Source: Alkalibacterium subtropicum (lineage in GTDB: Bacteria; Bacillota; Bacilli; Lactobacillales; Carnobacteriaceae_A). Taken from it: a stretch of DNA of 64,000 nucleotides. Position numbers and translations under genes: made by a program. The notes beneath the pieces were generated by a model. It searched no databases. It was not told the DNA's origin and saw only the letters and a list, made by a program, of their open reading frames with translations. How positions within the stretch are numbered: position 1 is the stretch's first letter; each line of letters opens with the position of its first letter. The stretch is from assembly GCF_900112455.1 (NCBI RefSeq), contig NZ_FOLT01000005.1:62001-126000 (forward strand), read 5' to 3'. Positions 39,216-48,492 of the stretch are shown here, in pieces.

Positions 39216-39302
39216 TGTACGCGAATGTAATCATGACGAATACGCCAAAGCATATAAGGATTCAGTTGTTTCGTTAAATATAACAAATCCTGTCTACAAA
39301 AA

Positions 39303-39336
39303 AATGAAGAGTCTGAGACATCCCAGACTCTTCATT
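39303..39336. terminator. Terminator after pepF
   Basis: AATGAAGAGTCTG and CAGACTCTTCATT form a 13-bp stem with a short loop, just past the pepF stop. On the minus strand TTTTTTT follows. Confidence 0.88.
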
Positions 39337-39348
39337 ATATTCAATAAA

Positions 39349-41151
39349 CTATGACAACTGACTTGTCAGTTCAATGATACGGTCGACAGACTCGTCAAGA
39401 TACTTGATGGTATCGGTCAGGGGCTGATCGGTCGTGATGTCGACACCGGCGACTTTCGTTGCTTCGGCAGGCACTTTTTGTCCGCCTAAAGCCAGGAAGT
39501 CTAACCAGCCGTCCACGCTTTCTTCGCCGCTCTTGATTTTGAGGAAGGCTTGAGTGGCGATCGTCAGACCAGCTGAGTAGGTATATGGGTAAAGCCCCAT
39601 GTAGTAGTGGATCTGACGCATCCAAGTCAATTCTGCACCAGGTTCCAGTTCAACAGAATCTCCCCAGAACTCTTCCAGTACATTTCGTTTCAGTTCGCTC
39701 AACTTGTTGGCATCGAAACTCTTGCCCTCATCGATCAGACGGTACACTTCACGCTGATAGGCTGCTTCCAGGAGGTGCGTCACGAAGTTGTGGAAGTAGG
39801 TTTTTGAAATCATTTTAGATAACACATTACGTTCCATACGCGGATCGTCTGCTTTATCTTTTAAATAATCAGTCAGCAGCAGCTCGTTGAATGTCGATGG
39901 TCCTTCAATGAGGTACAGTGACGGACGGGCACTAGTCAGCGGGTTGTTTTCATTGGACAAGATTCCCTGACCGGCATGGCCGAACTCGTGGAACAAAGTA
40001 TAGGCATCTGTCAGCTCACCTGTGTAAGACACCATGACATATGGATGTTTACCATAAGTCGTTGAACAGAAAGCACCGGAACGTTTGCCGTGGTTCTGGG
40101 CAAAGTCGACCCAGCGTTCAGGATAGGCACGCAAGATCATGTTGACATAGTCTTCACCTAATGGAGCCATGGCTTCTTTGACTAAATCTTTGGATTCTTC
40201 GATGCTTACCGGGGTCGTATAGTCCGGATCCAGATCCACTTTCAAGTCGGCATAGGTCATTTTATCCAGACCGTGAACCTCTTTCAGGTGTGTAATGAAT
40301 TTACGCATCACAGGCGCGAAGTCGTTCATGATCATGTCGATCTGACGATGGTACAAGTCCTGCGTGACTTCCTGGTCTTCTAAAAGATAGTCGAAAATCG
40401 AATCGTACCCGCGCATCGTAGCCAACGTCTTCTCGCTTTGAAGCTGTGTGTAATACCCTGTGGCGACCACATTTTTATACTGACCTAAGACTTCACTGAA
40501 TTTATCATAAGCCGCACGACGGATCTTGGGATCATCCGAGTACATGTACACTTCTTCATATAAAACGAAACTGAGTGGGTATTCTTTGCCTTCCACTTCA
40601 AAGGTTCCGTAGTCTGCATCAGCCGAACGTGCCTGTTCGAAGATTTCTGCCGGTGCTTCAAACACAGGAGAAAGCTGCGCCAATGCTTCTTCTACTTTTG
40701 GATCGAGCTTGGCTAATTTGGACTTTTTGATTTTTCTGATATACGCTGCATAAACAGGCTCGATATCTACAACAGCATTCAATGTCCCTTCATCCAAGTC
40801 TTCCATTTGCGACTGGAAGAAACTCATTTTTGCACTGACACCGGCCAGCACGTTTGATGTGTGGCGCGCCTGTTGCTGGGCTTCACTGTCCGTAATATCC
40901 ACTGATACCGGCAGACGTCCGTATTGTCCCAAATGAGAGGCTTTTGCAAAAATCTCTTCGTAATCTTTAACCCCTTCTACCACAGTAGTGACATCAGTCA
41001 GATTCCCATCATACTTGTTTGCGAATGCGTCTACTTCTTCAGGTAACGCCTTAAGTGCTTTTTCAAAAGCTTCCTGACTAGGAAAAATGGCACTCAAGTC
41101 CCACTTCAGTTCTTCAGCAATGTCTGCACGTTTTTTCATTTCTTCTGACAT
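39349..41151 (-). CDS. pepF: Oligoendopeptidase F
   Basis: The protein has 600 residues, the normal PepF size. The zinc motif HEFGH (388-392) sits in YTLFHEFGHAGQG, with the third ligand in the downstream helix. It is an M3 metallopeptidase that cleaves peptides of about 7-17 residues in the cytoplasm. AAGGGGAG precedes the ATG at 41151. The gene is monocistronic. Confidence 0.95.
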   Translation of the reverse strand: MSEEMKKRADIAEELKWDLSAIFPSQEAFEKALKALPEEVDAFANKYDGNLTDVTTVVEGVKDYEEIFAKASHLGQYGRLPVSVDITDSEAQQQARHTSNVLAGVSAKMSFFQSQMEDLDEGTLNAVVDIEPVYAAYIRKIKKSKLAKLDPKVEEALAQLSPVFEAPAEIFEQARSADADYGTFEVEGKEYPLSFVLYEEVYMYSDDPKIRRAAYDKFSEVLGQYKNVVATGYYTQLQSEKTLATMRGYDSIFDYLLEDQEVTQDLYHRQIDMIMNDFAPVMRKFITHLKEVHGLDKMTYADLKVDLDPDYTTPVSIEESKDLVKEAMAPLGEDYVNMILRAYPERWVDFAQNHGKRSGAFCSTTYGKHPYVMVSYTGELTDAYTLFHEFGHAGQGILSNENNPLTSARPSLYLIEGPSTFNELLLTDYLKDKADDPRMERNVLSKMISKTYFHNFVTHLLEAAYQREVYRLIDEGKSFDANKLSELKRNVLEEFWGDSVELEPGAELTWMRQIHYYMGLYPYTYSAGLTIATQAFLKIKSGEESVDGWLDFLALGGQKVPAEATKVAGVDITTDQPLTDTIKYLDESVDRIIELTSQLS

Positions 41152-41326
41152 AGTTTTCTCCCCTTAACCTTTACAATGATTTATGACGTTGTGTCATATC
41201 AGCAGCAAAAAAAATTGCTCTTAGGATTATTATAGCATGATTACCTTTGATATGTGAGAGTGTTTTAATATTTATTTCGTTAAATACGTGTTGTTTTATC
41301 ATCGATTTATCATCACAATGAGTTAT

Positions 41327-41363
41327 AAAGCCTCCTGAACATACTATAGAAAGTTCAGGAGGC
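41327..41363 (-). terminator. Terminator after the hydroxyacid dehydrogenase gene
   Basis: GCCTCCTGAAC and GTTCAGGAGGC form a perfect 11-bp stem with a 12-base loop. A short T-rich stretch follows on the minus strand. Confidence 0.8.
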
Positions 41364-41379
41364 CTCTGACCATATTCAG

Positions 41380-42330
41380 TTAATACCCGGCTTCGTAATC
41401 CACAACATTTTTCGAAGGAGCTTCGCCCTTAGCAAACGCCTGCAGATTCTCCATGAATATCGGGAAGACACTCGCGGCATAATCTTCCAGTCCTCCGGCG
41501 ATGTGCGGCGTCAGCAGAACATCCTCCCGTTTATAAACAGGGTGATCTTCCGGCAACGGTTCTTCATGCACAACATCCAGAGCCGCATACTGGATCCACT
41601 GTTCATCCAGGGCTTTCAGCAGGTCGTTCGTGACCACGGTCTGTCCGCGTCCGACGTTTACAAACACGGCAGAACTTTTCATGACTCTGAATTTACTCAG
41701 ATCGAACAAATTCTCTGTCTCATCCGTCAGCGGTAAAATGTTGATGACAAAATCGGCTTCCGGCAAGGCGTCGTCCAGTTTGTTCTGTGTTACCAGCTCA
41801 TCCATGTAGTCGACCGGCTGTCCGCTCCGGTTCACACCGATCGTTTTCATACCGAAAGCCTGGGCCACTTTACCCGTCTGGGTCCCGATAGCTCCGGAGC
41901 CGACGATAAGCATGGTCTTTCCGCTCAGCTCGAATAACTCTTGAGCCGGATCCCACTTTCTCTGACGCTGTTTAATCAGTGAATAACCGATTTTTCGTGT
42001 GTAACTCAAAATCATGCCAAAAATCGATTCGGTGATGCCCTTCCCATGGATCCCGCTGGCATTGGTCAAGGTCACATCCAGTTCATTGAGTCTTTCCAGA
42101 TCCACGTAATCGACACCGGCGGACAATAACTGGACCCATTCGAGTTCGTTTTGCGGACCCTTCAACAGCTGAGTCATTTCATCCTTATCCCAGCCGTATA
42201 TGGCTTTGACTTCAGTAAAATCGTCAGCCTCACTCAAAGATTCAATGATCTCATACGAAGGGGCTATCTGTTTTACTTGACTGCACTGTTCATCGGTCAG
42301 TTTGATGTAGCTTAGTAACTTGTCAGACAC
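41380..42330 (-). CDS. D-isomer-specific 2-hydroxyacid dehydrogenase family protein
   Basis: The protein has 316 residues. GSGAIG (144-149) in LIVGSGAIGTQTGKVAQAFG binds NAD(P), and N-R near position 168 suggests NADPH preference. The catalytic Arg is in VGRGQTV, and the His is in LTPHIAGG. The family reduces 2-oxo acids such as glyoxylate, hydroxypyruvate or branched-chain oxo acids. The exact substrate is not readable and no pathway genes flank it. The start ATG has GGAGAG upstream. Confidence 0.88.
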   Translation of the reverse strand: MSDKLLSYIKLTDEQCSQVKQIAPSYEIIESLSEADDFTEVKAIYGWDKDEMTQLLKGPQNELEWVQLLSAGVDYVDLERLNELDVTLTNASGIHGKGITESIFGMILSYTRKIGYSLIKQRQRKWDPAQELFELSGKTMLIVGSGAIGTQTGKVAQAFGMKTIGVNRSGQPVDYMDELVTQNKLDDALPEADFVINILPLTDETENLFDLSKFRVMKSSAVFVNVGRGQTVVTNDLLKALDEQWIQYAALDVVHEEPLPEDHPVYKREDVLLTPHIAGGLEDYAASVFPIFMENLQAFAKGEAPSKNVVDYEAGY

Positions 42331-42401
42331 TCACGATCTCTCCTTTGATTTACCTTCTACTTCTGCTGTTTGTCCCTGATGATGGATTCGCCAGCATCCA
42401 A

Positions 42402-42764
42402 TCACTCCAGCTGCTGACTGATTTCTTCCAGTAGATCTTCGGCCTCAGCTTCCAGCAGCTCTTTGCCGGATAAATCATTTCCCAGCAATTGATTCAGTTT
42501 TTCTTCAGCGGTCTCTAAATCTCCACTGTAGTATTCATCTTTGGCCTCTTCTAATAAGACGTAGTCCGGATCAGACGGTTCCCCTTCAGTCGGCATGGCT
42601 TCCTCGTCATTGACCCCTGAAGTGGCACTATCTGTCGTTGAATCTTCTTCATCTGCAGTTTCTTCCGTCGGTGTTTCTGTTCCTGTATCTTCCTCGGTAT
42701 CCTGGCAGCCAGCCAGACCTAGACTTAAAGCAAGCATCGGCAAAATCAGTCGTCTGTTTTTCAT
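42402..42764 (-). CDS. Small acidic lipoprotein, function unknown
   Basis: The protein has 120 residues. The signal ends in the lipobox LAGC with C20. A low-complexity acidic Thr/Glu/Asp linker follows (about 21-65), then a helical segment (YVLLEEAKDEYYSGDLETAEEKLNQLL) resembling one TPR-like hairpin. I recognise no family. GGGGAGGAA precedes the ATG. It lies 20 bases behind rsmI on the same strand, so it may be the last gene of the trmN6-rsmI transcript. Confidence 0.72.
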   Translation of the reverse strand: MKNRRLILPMLALSLGLAGCQDTEEDTGTETPTEETADEEDSTTDSATSGVNDEEAMPTEGEPSDPDYVLLEEAKDEYYSGDLETAEEKLNQLLGNDLSGKELLEAEAEDLLEEISQQLE

Positions 42765-42784
42765 TTCAAATTCCTCCCCGTTAG

Positions 42785-43666
42785 TTAATTTTCTAGTTCG
42801 TGATAGGCGGCATACACCTCACGCTTGGGTATATCCCTAAGTAGTGCGACTTCCTTGATTGCTTTTTTACTGGGCAGTGACTCGTTTTCCATGACAAATG
42901 ACACGTGCTCTTTCAACGTCCAGCTTTCCCACACTTTATCTTCTAATGTTTCTGCATGCTCATTACCCTCTACAATGATGACAAATTCGCCACGGATGTT
43001 TTCATTACTTAACCATTCGCAGACCTCCTCCATCGTGCCGCGGATAAATTCTTCAAAGCGCTTCGTGACTTCCCGAGCCAGAACGATTTTTCTCTCAGAA
43101 CCATAGACAGCTTGCATGGTCTCCACCACCTGCTTGACGCGATGTGGTGATTCATAAAAAACGAGGGTCTCTTTTCGTTTATTCAGTTCTTCCAGTTCAG
43201 CTGTCAGGTCTTTCTTCTTTCGTGGTAAAAAGCCCAGAAAGTAGAAAGGTTGAGGTGATAACCCCGAGGCGATCAAGGCTGTCAGTGCGGCGTTAGGTCC
43301 CGGCAGAGGCACGACCGTTATGCCAGCATCTACGGCTGCTCTCACCAGATCCACGCCAGGATCACTTATGGACGGCATGCCGGCATCACTCACTTGAGCG
43401 ATCGACTGTCCAGCCTTGATTTTTTCGATCAGCTGCGGTGTCCGTTCTTTTGAATTGTGTTCATGGAAACTCGTCTGTGGGGTCTCCACTTTGAAGTGAT
43501 TCAGGAGTTTCTGGGTGTTCCGCGTATCTTCCGATGCGATCAGGTCGACCGCTTTTAACATATTGACGGCCCGGAACGTTATGTCTTCCAGATTACCTAT
43601 AGGGGTCGGAACCAAGAAAAGTGTCCCCTGATTCTTTTGTTCAAAACTTTTCTGCGTCTTGATCAT
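42785..43666 (-). CDS. rsmI: RsmI, 16S rRNA 2'-O-ribose methyltransferase (C1402)
   Basis: The protein has 293 residues of the SAM-dependent tetrapyrrole methylase fold: TLFLVPTPIGNLEDITFRA, SEDTRNTQKLL, VSDAGMPSISDPG and PLPGPNAALTALIASGL. It methylates C1402 of 16S rRNA at the ribosomal P site. Its start region overlaps the end of the GIY-YIG gene by 26 bases. The gene order with yabB-type and yazA-type genes matches Bacillus yabB-yazA-yabC. Confidence 0.96.
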   Translation of the reverse strand: MIKTQKSFEQKNQGTLFLVPTPIGNLEDITFRAVNMLKAVDLIASEDTRNTQKLLNHFKVETPQTSFHEHNSKERTPQLIEKIKAGQSIAQVSDAGMPSISDPGVDLVRAAVDAGITVVPLPGPNAALTALIASGLSPQPFYFLGFLPRKKKDLTAELEELNKRKETLVFYESPHRVKQVVETMQAVYGSERKIVLAREVTKRFEEFIRGTMEEVCEWLSNENIRGEFVIIVEGNEHAETLEDKVWESWTLKEHVSFVMENESLPSKKAIKEVALLRDIPKREVYAAYHELEN

Positions 43667-43988
43667 GTTTTCCCGTCACCTCTCTCACGACACACACACT
43701 CTGATTTTTAAATGGCGTTTTCACACCTTGTTCCTTCAGGTATCGGTTTTTCTGTGTGCGTGCCTGTTTTTTGAATGCCGCTTCTGCTTTGGTTGCTTCA
43801 CTGCGCGTTTCATACGCTTCCGCATAAATCATTCTTAACGGACGCCGTCTCTTAGGCCGTGTATACTTGGCTCCTATGCCGTCGTTATGTTCTTTCAGTC
43901 TACGGGAAAGGTCTGTCGTATATCCACCATAAAGCGTTCCGTCCTTACAATGTAAAACGTAAAAGTAACTCGTCTTTGCTTCACTCAT
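43641..43988 (-). CDS. GIY-YIG nuclease-domain protein (YazA/UPF0213)
   Basis: The protein has 115 residues. SYFYVLHCKDGTLYGGYTTDLSRRLKEHN is the GIY-YIG core (here in the form YVL...YGG), followed by the R in RRRPLRMIYAEAY and E in SEATKAEAAFKK. This small family is of unknown function, probably nucleic-acid related. It overlaps trmN6 upstream by 8 bases and rsmI downstream by 26, so the three are translationally coupled. Confidence 0.9.
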   Translation of the reverse strand: MSEAKTSYFYVLHCKDGTLYGGYTTDLSRRLKEHNDGIGAKYTRPKRRRPLRMIYAEAYETRSEATKAEAAFKKQARTQKNRYLKEQGVKTPFKNQSVCVVREVTGKHDQDAEKF

Positions 43989-44733
43989 TGCCGTAGATCA
44001 TCCTTCTCACTTCCGGGTAATAATCGCCATTCTCGTCGAAAACAAACAGGGGCGGCAATATTTTCAGCCCTGTTTCTTTTCCCTGTTTAATGCCTTCGAT
44101 CAGCAGCATGTTCGCTTCTCTGTCCGGTTTCGGGTAAACAAAGCGTATACGTTTGGGGGCCAGATCGGCTGCCCGCATCTCATCCATGATTTCCAGGAAA
44201 CGCTCGGGTCGATGGACAAAATAGGCTTTGCCTTTCGTTTTCAGAAGGCCCGAAGATACCGTCATCAGTTCTTTCAGCGTTAGATGCAGTTCGTGTCTCG
44301 CGATGGCCAAGTGCGCATTGGGGTTCTTCCGGCTCTTTTCCGTGACTGTAAAATACGGCGGGTTACAGGTCAGAACATCCACTGAATCTTTTTTGATGTG
44401 TTCGGTCGCATGGTTAACATCCGAGTGGATCATTGCCACTTGATCTGTTAAGTGGTTGAGCTTGATACTGCGCTCGGCCATGTCGGCCAGACGTTCCTGC
44501 AGCTCCATGGCCATGACTTTGCTCTTCGTTTTCTGGCTCAGCATCAGGGCGACTGCCCCGTTTCCTGAACATAAATCAACCACTCTAGCCCGGTCATGTT
44601 TCGGTACTTTTGCAAAGTCACCCAGTAATACGGCATCCAGCGAGAATGAAAACACTGAAGGGCTCTGTATGATCTCCAGGTCGTACTGCATCAGCTGGTC
44701 GATGCGTTCATCTCCTTTTAATTGAATCTCCAT
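43981..44733 (-). CDS. trmN6: tRNA1(Val) adenine-37 N6-methyltransferase family (TrmN6/YabB)
   Basis: The protein has 250 residues. VVDLCSGNGAVALML is the SAM-binding loop, and NPPYF in DVLTCNPPYFTV is the N6-adenine methyltransferase motif. E. coli TrmN6 (YfiC) methylates A37 of tRNA1(Val). The Bacillus homolog YabB is in the same neighbourhood. In many Firmicutes this operon directly follows yabA; here nrdDG, nrdHIEF and other sequence (about 8 kb) separate them. The start ATG has AGGAAG upstream. Confidence 0.88.
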   Translation of the reverse strand: MEIQLKGDERIDQLMQYDLEIIQSPSVFSFSLDAVLLGDFAKVPKHDRARVVDLCSGNGAVALMLSQKTKSKVMAMELQERLADMAERSIKLNHLTDQVAMIHSDVNHATEHIKKDSVDVLTCNPPYFTVTEKSRKNPNAHLAIARHELHLTLKELMTVSSGLLKTKGKAYFVHRPERFLEIMDEMRAADLAPKRIRFVYPKPDREANMLLIEGIKQGKETGLKILPPLFVFDENGDYYPEVRRMIYGNE

Positions 44734-44830
44734 TATAATACCTAGCTTCCTTTATTGTCGTTAGATTAAGTATACCAAAAATCCTCGTCTGTTTTATCCT
44801 GATATGTATATAAAAGACGGCAGAATTGAC

Positions 44831-44858
44831 AAAAGCCACTCACAAGTGAGCGGCTTTC
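44831..44858. terminator. Hairpin upstream of trmN6
   Basis: AAAGCC-CTCAC and GTGAG-GGCTTT form an 11-bp stem with a 2-base loop. T runs are short on both strands, so it may be a weak terminator or regulatory structure in the trmN6 upstream region. Confidence 0.55.
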
Positions 44859-44859
44859 T

Positions 44860-45183
44860 ATAATTAAAAATAAATATTTCTAAAGTGAATCTTTTTTATT
44901 CCCATTCATATGAATATGACTAAGTTTCTCATTTATACGACCCGATCCCTACCTCTATCGTGTCCTTACAACTCCATAGTTGCGCCAGTGTGAATAAATT
45001 TCTTTAAAACGTGTTTATATTATACTTCATATTTACTTTCAACGTAATTACAAGTATACCATTTTCTGGGAGATAAGCAAATGGGACGCTCCAGTCTGAG
45101 TGTAAGAGGAACGAAGTCGTTTTGCTGTACTATACAATATTTACATAATTTTGACTCGATGCTGCTTGCTGCCCTCTTACCTG
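44860..45183. other. AT-rich intergenic stretch between trmN6 and array D
   Basis: I see no gene or RNA in this stretch of about 320 bases. It precedes array D and may hold the trmN6 promoter. Confidence 0.4.
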
Positions 45184-45490
45184 TTCGGTCATTACACTAA
45201 GATTCTTCTCCCTAACTACCGAACTTGGCGTTATTCGGTAGTTTGAATGAACTTTTTTATACCTAACTGTCGAACTTGCCACTTGTTCGGTAAGTACATA
45301 TGATTATTCTTATGCTACCTGTCGAACCTGGCTCCCTTAGGTAAGTACGCCCAGCTCCTTTTATCCTAGTTACCGAACAGGGCCTCTCTTCGACAATTAG
45401 ATGAGATTTCTCTGACTGTACTTGTCGAACTTGGCTATATTCGACAGTTACATGCACCTATTCTCTCCCAACTTACCGAATTCCCGTTCA
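45184..45490. repeat. Intergenic tandem repeat array D, 51-52 bp period, about 6 copies
   Basis: CGAAC (last copy CGAAT) occurs at 45220, 45271, 45323, 45374, 45426 and 45477: steps 51, 52, 51, 52, 51. The facing half-site (TTCGGT, TTCGAC or decayed) occurs at 45184, 45234, 45285, 45336, 45389 and 45440. Individual units fold well, for example CTACCGAA with TTCGGTAG (45216-45241) and TGTCGAA with TTCGACA. CTTGGC follows the first half-site in several copies. Units share the core of array C. It lies between trmN6 and the nrdDG terminator. Confidence 0.85.
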
Positions 45491-45559
45491 GCAGACTGTT
45501 TTAAGGAACTTATTCGTTCTGCTTGTCGACTTTTCCCTCACAAGACAGTCATCACTAAA

Positions 45560-45608
45560 AAAAGACTTCAAGAAGGCGACTGAATTGAAGTCTACCTTCT
45601 TGAAGTCT
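45560..45608 (-). terminator. Terminator after nrdDG
   Basis: AGACTTCAAGAAGG and CCTTCTTGAAGTCT form a 14-bp stem with a further inner ACT/AGT pair. Seven T residues follow on the minus strand. Confidence 0.92.
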
Positions 45609-45612
45609 CTGG

Positions 45613-46173
45613 TCATTTATACTCGCCGTTTTTCCAGAGGATGACTTCTCCGGAAGCTAAAGACTGTTTCACGTCAATGATCCGCTGGTTGGCACTTCCT
45701 CTAAAAGCAAGATTCAGATCCATTTTGTCCTGTTCGAACCGTCCGTCAACAAGAACATCGATCACACGAAGCAATGCTTTCTTGTCTTCTGTGCCCGCCA
45801 TCAGTTCTTCCCAGGTATAGCCTGTCCAGGACCAGATATCTTTGGCATCGTCGAAAGCTTCCCTTATTTTCGTGCACAGTGGAACCGTCACACCGGTATT
45901 CAGAAATGGTTCGCCACCCAGCAGCGTCAGCCCCTGGCAGTAGTCGGCTTTCAAGTCCTCTAAAATTTGTTCTTCCAGAGCTTCAGAATACGGTTTGCCA
46001 TAAGAAAAGTTTTGAGCGGCTTTATTGTAACAGCCTTTGCAGGCAAAGGGGCAGCCGCTGACATACAAACTGCACCTGACCCCTTCGCCGTCCACAAAAT
46101 TATACGGTTTATAGTCAGCAACATAATTTTTACTGAAACGTTCGGACGTCCACGCAATCGGATCAGCTGGCAT
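45613..46173 (-). CDS. nrdG: NrdG, anaerobic ribonucleotide reductase activating protein
   Basis: The protein has 186 residues. The radical-SAM cysteines are C41, C45 and C48 (GCPFACKGC), and LLGGEPFLN is the family's GGE motif. It uses a 4Fe-4S cluster and SAM to place the glycyl radical on NrdD, so it works only without oxygen. The start overlaps the end of nrdD by 11 bases; the genes are coupled. It ends at a strong terminator. Confidence 0.96.
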   Translation of the reverse strand: MPADPIAWTSERFSKNYVADYKPYNFVDGEGVRCSLYVSGCPFACKGCYNKAAQNFSYGKPYSEALEEQILEDLKADYCQGLTLLGGEPFLNTGVTVPLCTKIREAFDDAKDIWSWTGYTWEELMAGTEDKKALLRVIDVLVDGRFEQDKMDLNLAFRGSANQRIIDVKQSLASGEVILWKNGEYK

Positions 46174-48358
46174 CTAAACCAGATCCCTTCATATGTTTCG
46201 TACGAGATGAGATCTCTTTATGACGTCCGTCGACCATCGGCCGTTTCTGAGGATTGCCCAGATACCCGCAGGTCCTCTTCACCACATCACAGGTTTCTGC
46301 ATTGGTATTGCCGCACTGGGGACACTTAAACCCATTTTCAGTTGGATTGAACTCTCCTTCAAAGCCACATTCATAGCAGTGATCGATCGGAGTGTTCGTG
46401 CCAAGATAACCAATGCGGTCATAAGCATAATCCCAGACAGCTTCCAGTGCTTTGGGATTCGTCTGCAGTTTAGGGTATTCACAGTAGTGGATGAAGCCGC
46501 CACCCGTATACTGAGCATAATCTTTCTCGAAGTCGATTTTTTCAAAAGGTGTCGGGTTTTTCCGTACATCATAATGGAAACTGTTCGTGTAGTAACCTTT
46601 GTCCGTTATATCAGAAACTTCACCGAATTTATCCCTGTCCAGCTGGCAGAAACGGTCGGTCAGACTTTCGCTTGGCGTGGAGTAGACACTGACATGCAGG
46701 CCGCTTTCCTGGCCCCACTCATCTGCGTAGCCTTTCAATGTTTTCATGATGTCCAGCGTAAACTCTTTCGCTTCTTCCTTGTCTTCCCACTCATTGCCGT
46801 AAAATACGGTAGCTGCTTCATAGAGCCCGATATATCCCAAAGAGACCGTTGCGCGTTTATTCAAAAAGAGCTCGGACACATCGTCTTCTTTTGCCAGCCG
46901 TTTACCGAATGCCCCGTGCATGTACAAAATAGGGGCGTTTGCGGGTTCAGCTTCCATCACGCGGTTTGCTTTGAACAGTAAGCCGTCTTTCAAGACACAC
47001 AGACGTTCTTCCAGCAAGGCATTGAACCGGTCGATGTCTCCCTTGGATTCCATCGCGATCCGCGGAATATTCAATGTCACGACTCCGAGATTCATGCGCC
47101 CCACAGAGACATCTTCGCCTTGCTCGTTCTTCCATCCCTGCAGGAAGGAGCGGCAGCCCATCGGCGTCTTGAAGCTGCCTGTGATATCCACTATCTTATC
47201 GTAGCTCAGGATATCGGGGTACATACGTTTAGTGGAGCATTCCAGTGCCAGCTGTTTGATATCGTAGTTGGGATCTTCCGCATTCAGATTCAGGTCTTTT
47301 TTCAGAGTGAAAATCAGTTTAGGGAAAATGGCTGTCCGTTTTTCTTTGCCCAGTCCCTTGATACGGACCGTCAGAATCGCTTTTTGGATTTCACGTTCGA
47401 TCCAGCTTTTGCCCAGCCCGAAGCCTAAACTGGTGAACGGCGTCTGTCCCTGACTGGTGTAAAGCGTATTGATTTCATACTCCAGACTCTGCATGGCATC
47501 ATAGATATCTTTTTTCGTCTTTTCAGTGGCGAAAGCTTCCTGCTTCTCCTGGCCTTCGATCCACTCCTGTGCCGTTTTCAAGTGTTTCTGATAGTTCAAT
47601 CCGGCATAAGGGGCCAGCACTTCATCCACCCGGTCGAAGCTGCATCCGCCGTACTGACTTGAAGCCACATTCGCTATGATCTGAGCGGTTTGAGCGGTAG
47701 CCGTCTGGATGGACCGCGGTGAATCAACTTCCGCATTGCCGATCTGAAAGCCGTTCTCAAACATATTTTCAAAGTCGATCAGACAGCAGTTGCTCATGGG
47801 AGAATAAGGGGTGTAATCCAGATCATGGTAATGGATATCCCCTTTTTCATGAGCATTGGCGACATGCGCAGGCAGCAGTTTCAGACCCAATGCTTTACCC
47901 ACGATCCCTGCCGTCAGATCACGCTGTGTGTTGAAGACCTTACTGTCTTTATTGGCATTTTCATTGACAATGGCTTTGTCCTGTTTCAGCAGGCTGTCGA
48001 TCATGGCATTTACATCACGCCTGCTCTCACGCTTTTTCTCTTTGTCTTCTCTGCGTTGAATATATCCTTCGACAAGGTCCAGAAAGCCGTGCTGCTTGAG
48101 AACGTCCAGAACGACAAAATCGATCGCTTGGGTGTCGATATCCGAATCATCATTGCTGAGAATGATCTTTTCGACTTCCAGGGCGATTCCTTTCAAGTCA
48201 CTGAATGAAAAACCCAGATCCAGCTGCTGAACAGCCTGAAACAAGGCTTCTGTGATTTTCCTGCGGTCATACGTCTGTACTCTTCCGTCCCGTTTTTTTA
48301 CGGCTGACAACTCATAATCTTTTGCTGTTCCTTCATTTTCCATTTTTACGTTCTGCAT
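46163..48358 (-). CDS. nrdD: NrdD, anaerobic (class III) ribonucleoside-triphosphate reductase
   Basis: The protein has 731 residues. An ATP-cone (about 18-110, KKRDGRVQTYDRRKITEAL) controls overall activity. The catalytic domain follows, then a zinc site (CYECGF and CPQCGN) and the glycyl-radical motif RTCGYLG with G698. It makes dNTPs from NTPs under anaerobic conditions using formate. AGGAGG precedes the ATG. nrdG is coupled downstream. AT-rich sequence upstream may contain NrdR sites, but no clear box is seen. Confidence 0.97.
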   Translation of the reverse strand: MQNVKMENEGTAKDYELSAVKKRDGRVQTYDRRKITEALFQAVQQLDLGFSFSDLKGIALEVEKIILSNDDSDIDTQAIDFVVLDVLKQHGFLDLVEGYIQRREDKEKKRESRRDVNAMIDSLLKQDKAIVNENANKDSKVFNTQRDLTAGIVGKALGLKLLPAHVANAHEKGDIHYHDLDYTPYSPMSNCCLIDFENMFENGFQIGNAEVDSPRSIQTATAQTAQIIANVASSQYGGCSFDRVDEVLAPYAGLNYQKHLKTAQEWIEGQEKQEAFATEKTKKDIYDAMQSLEYEINTLYTSQGQTPFTSLGFGLGKSWIEREIQKAILTVRIKGLGKEKRTAIFPKLIFTLKKDLNLNAEDPNYDIKQLALECSTKRMYPDILSYDKIVDITGSFKTPMGCRSFLQGWKNEQGEDVSVGRMNLGVVTLNIPRIAMESKGDIDRFNALLEERLCVLKDGLLFKANRVMEAEPANAPILYMHGAFGKRLAKEDDVSELFLNKRATVSLGYIGLYEAATVFYGNEWEDKEEAKEFTLDIMKTLKGYADEWGQESGLHVSVYSTPSESLTDRFCQLDRDKFGEVSDITDKGYYTNSFHYDVRKNPTPFEKIDFEKDYAQYTGGGFIHYCEYPKLQTNPKALEAVWDYAYDRIGYLGTNTPIDHCYECGFEGEFNPTENGFKCPQCGNTNAETCDVVKRTCGYLGNPQKRPMVDGRHKEISSRTKHMKGSGLDAS

Positions 48359-48448
48359 GTTGATGTCCTCCTCTGATTTAACCTATCTTATTCAATCATT
48401 CACAAGTATATCCAAAAAAATATATGTACATCTTCAAATCAGTTTCAA

Positions 48449-48471
48449 GCGTTTCCCTTTAGAGAAACGCC
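48449..48471 (-). terminator. Weak hairpin after nrdF
   Basis: GCGTTTC and GAAACGC form a 7-bp stem, 22 bases past the nrdF stop, with only a weak T run. Some read-through into nrdDG is possible. Confidence 0.5.
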
Positions 48472-48492
48472 TGTAAACGTCATTGATGCTGC

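Noticed and set aside
45184-45490. CRISPR array
   Set aside because: Period is constant and a hairpin core alternates with variable bases, which looks CRISPR-like, but the core is degenerate, the intervening bases are partly conserved and there is no leader or cas gene.
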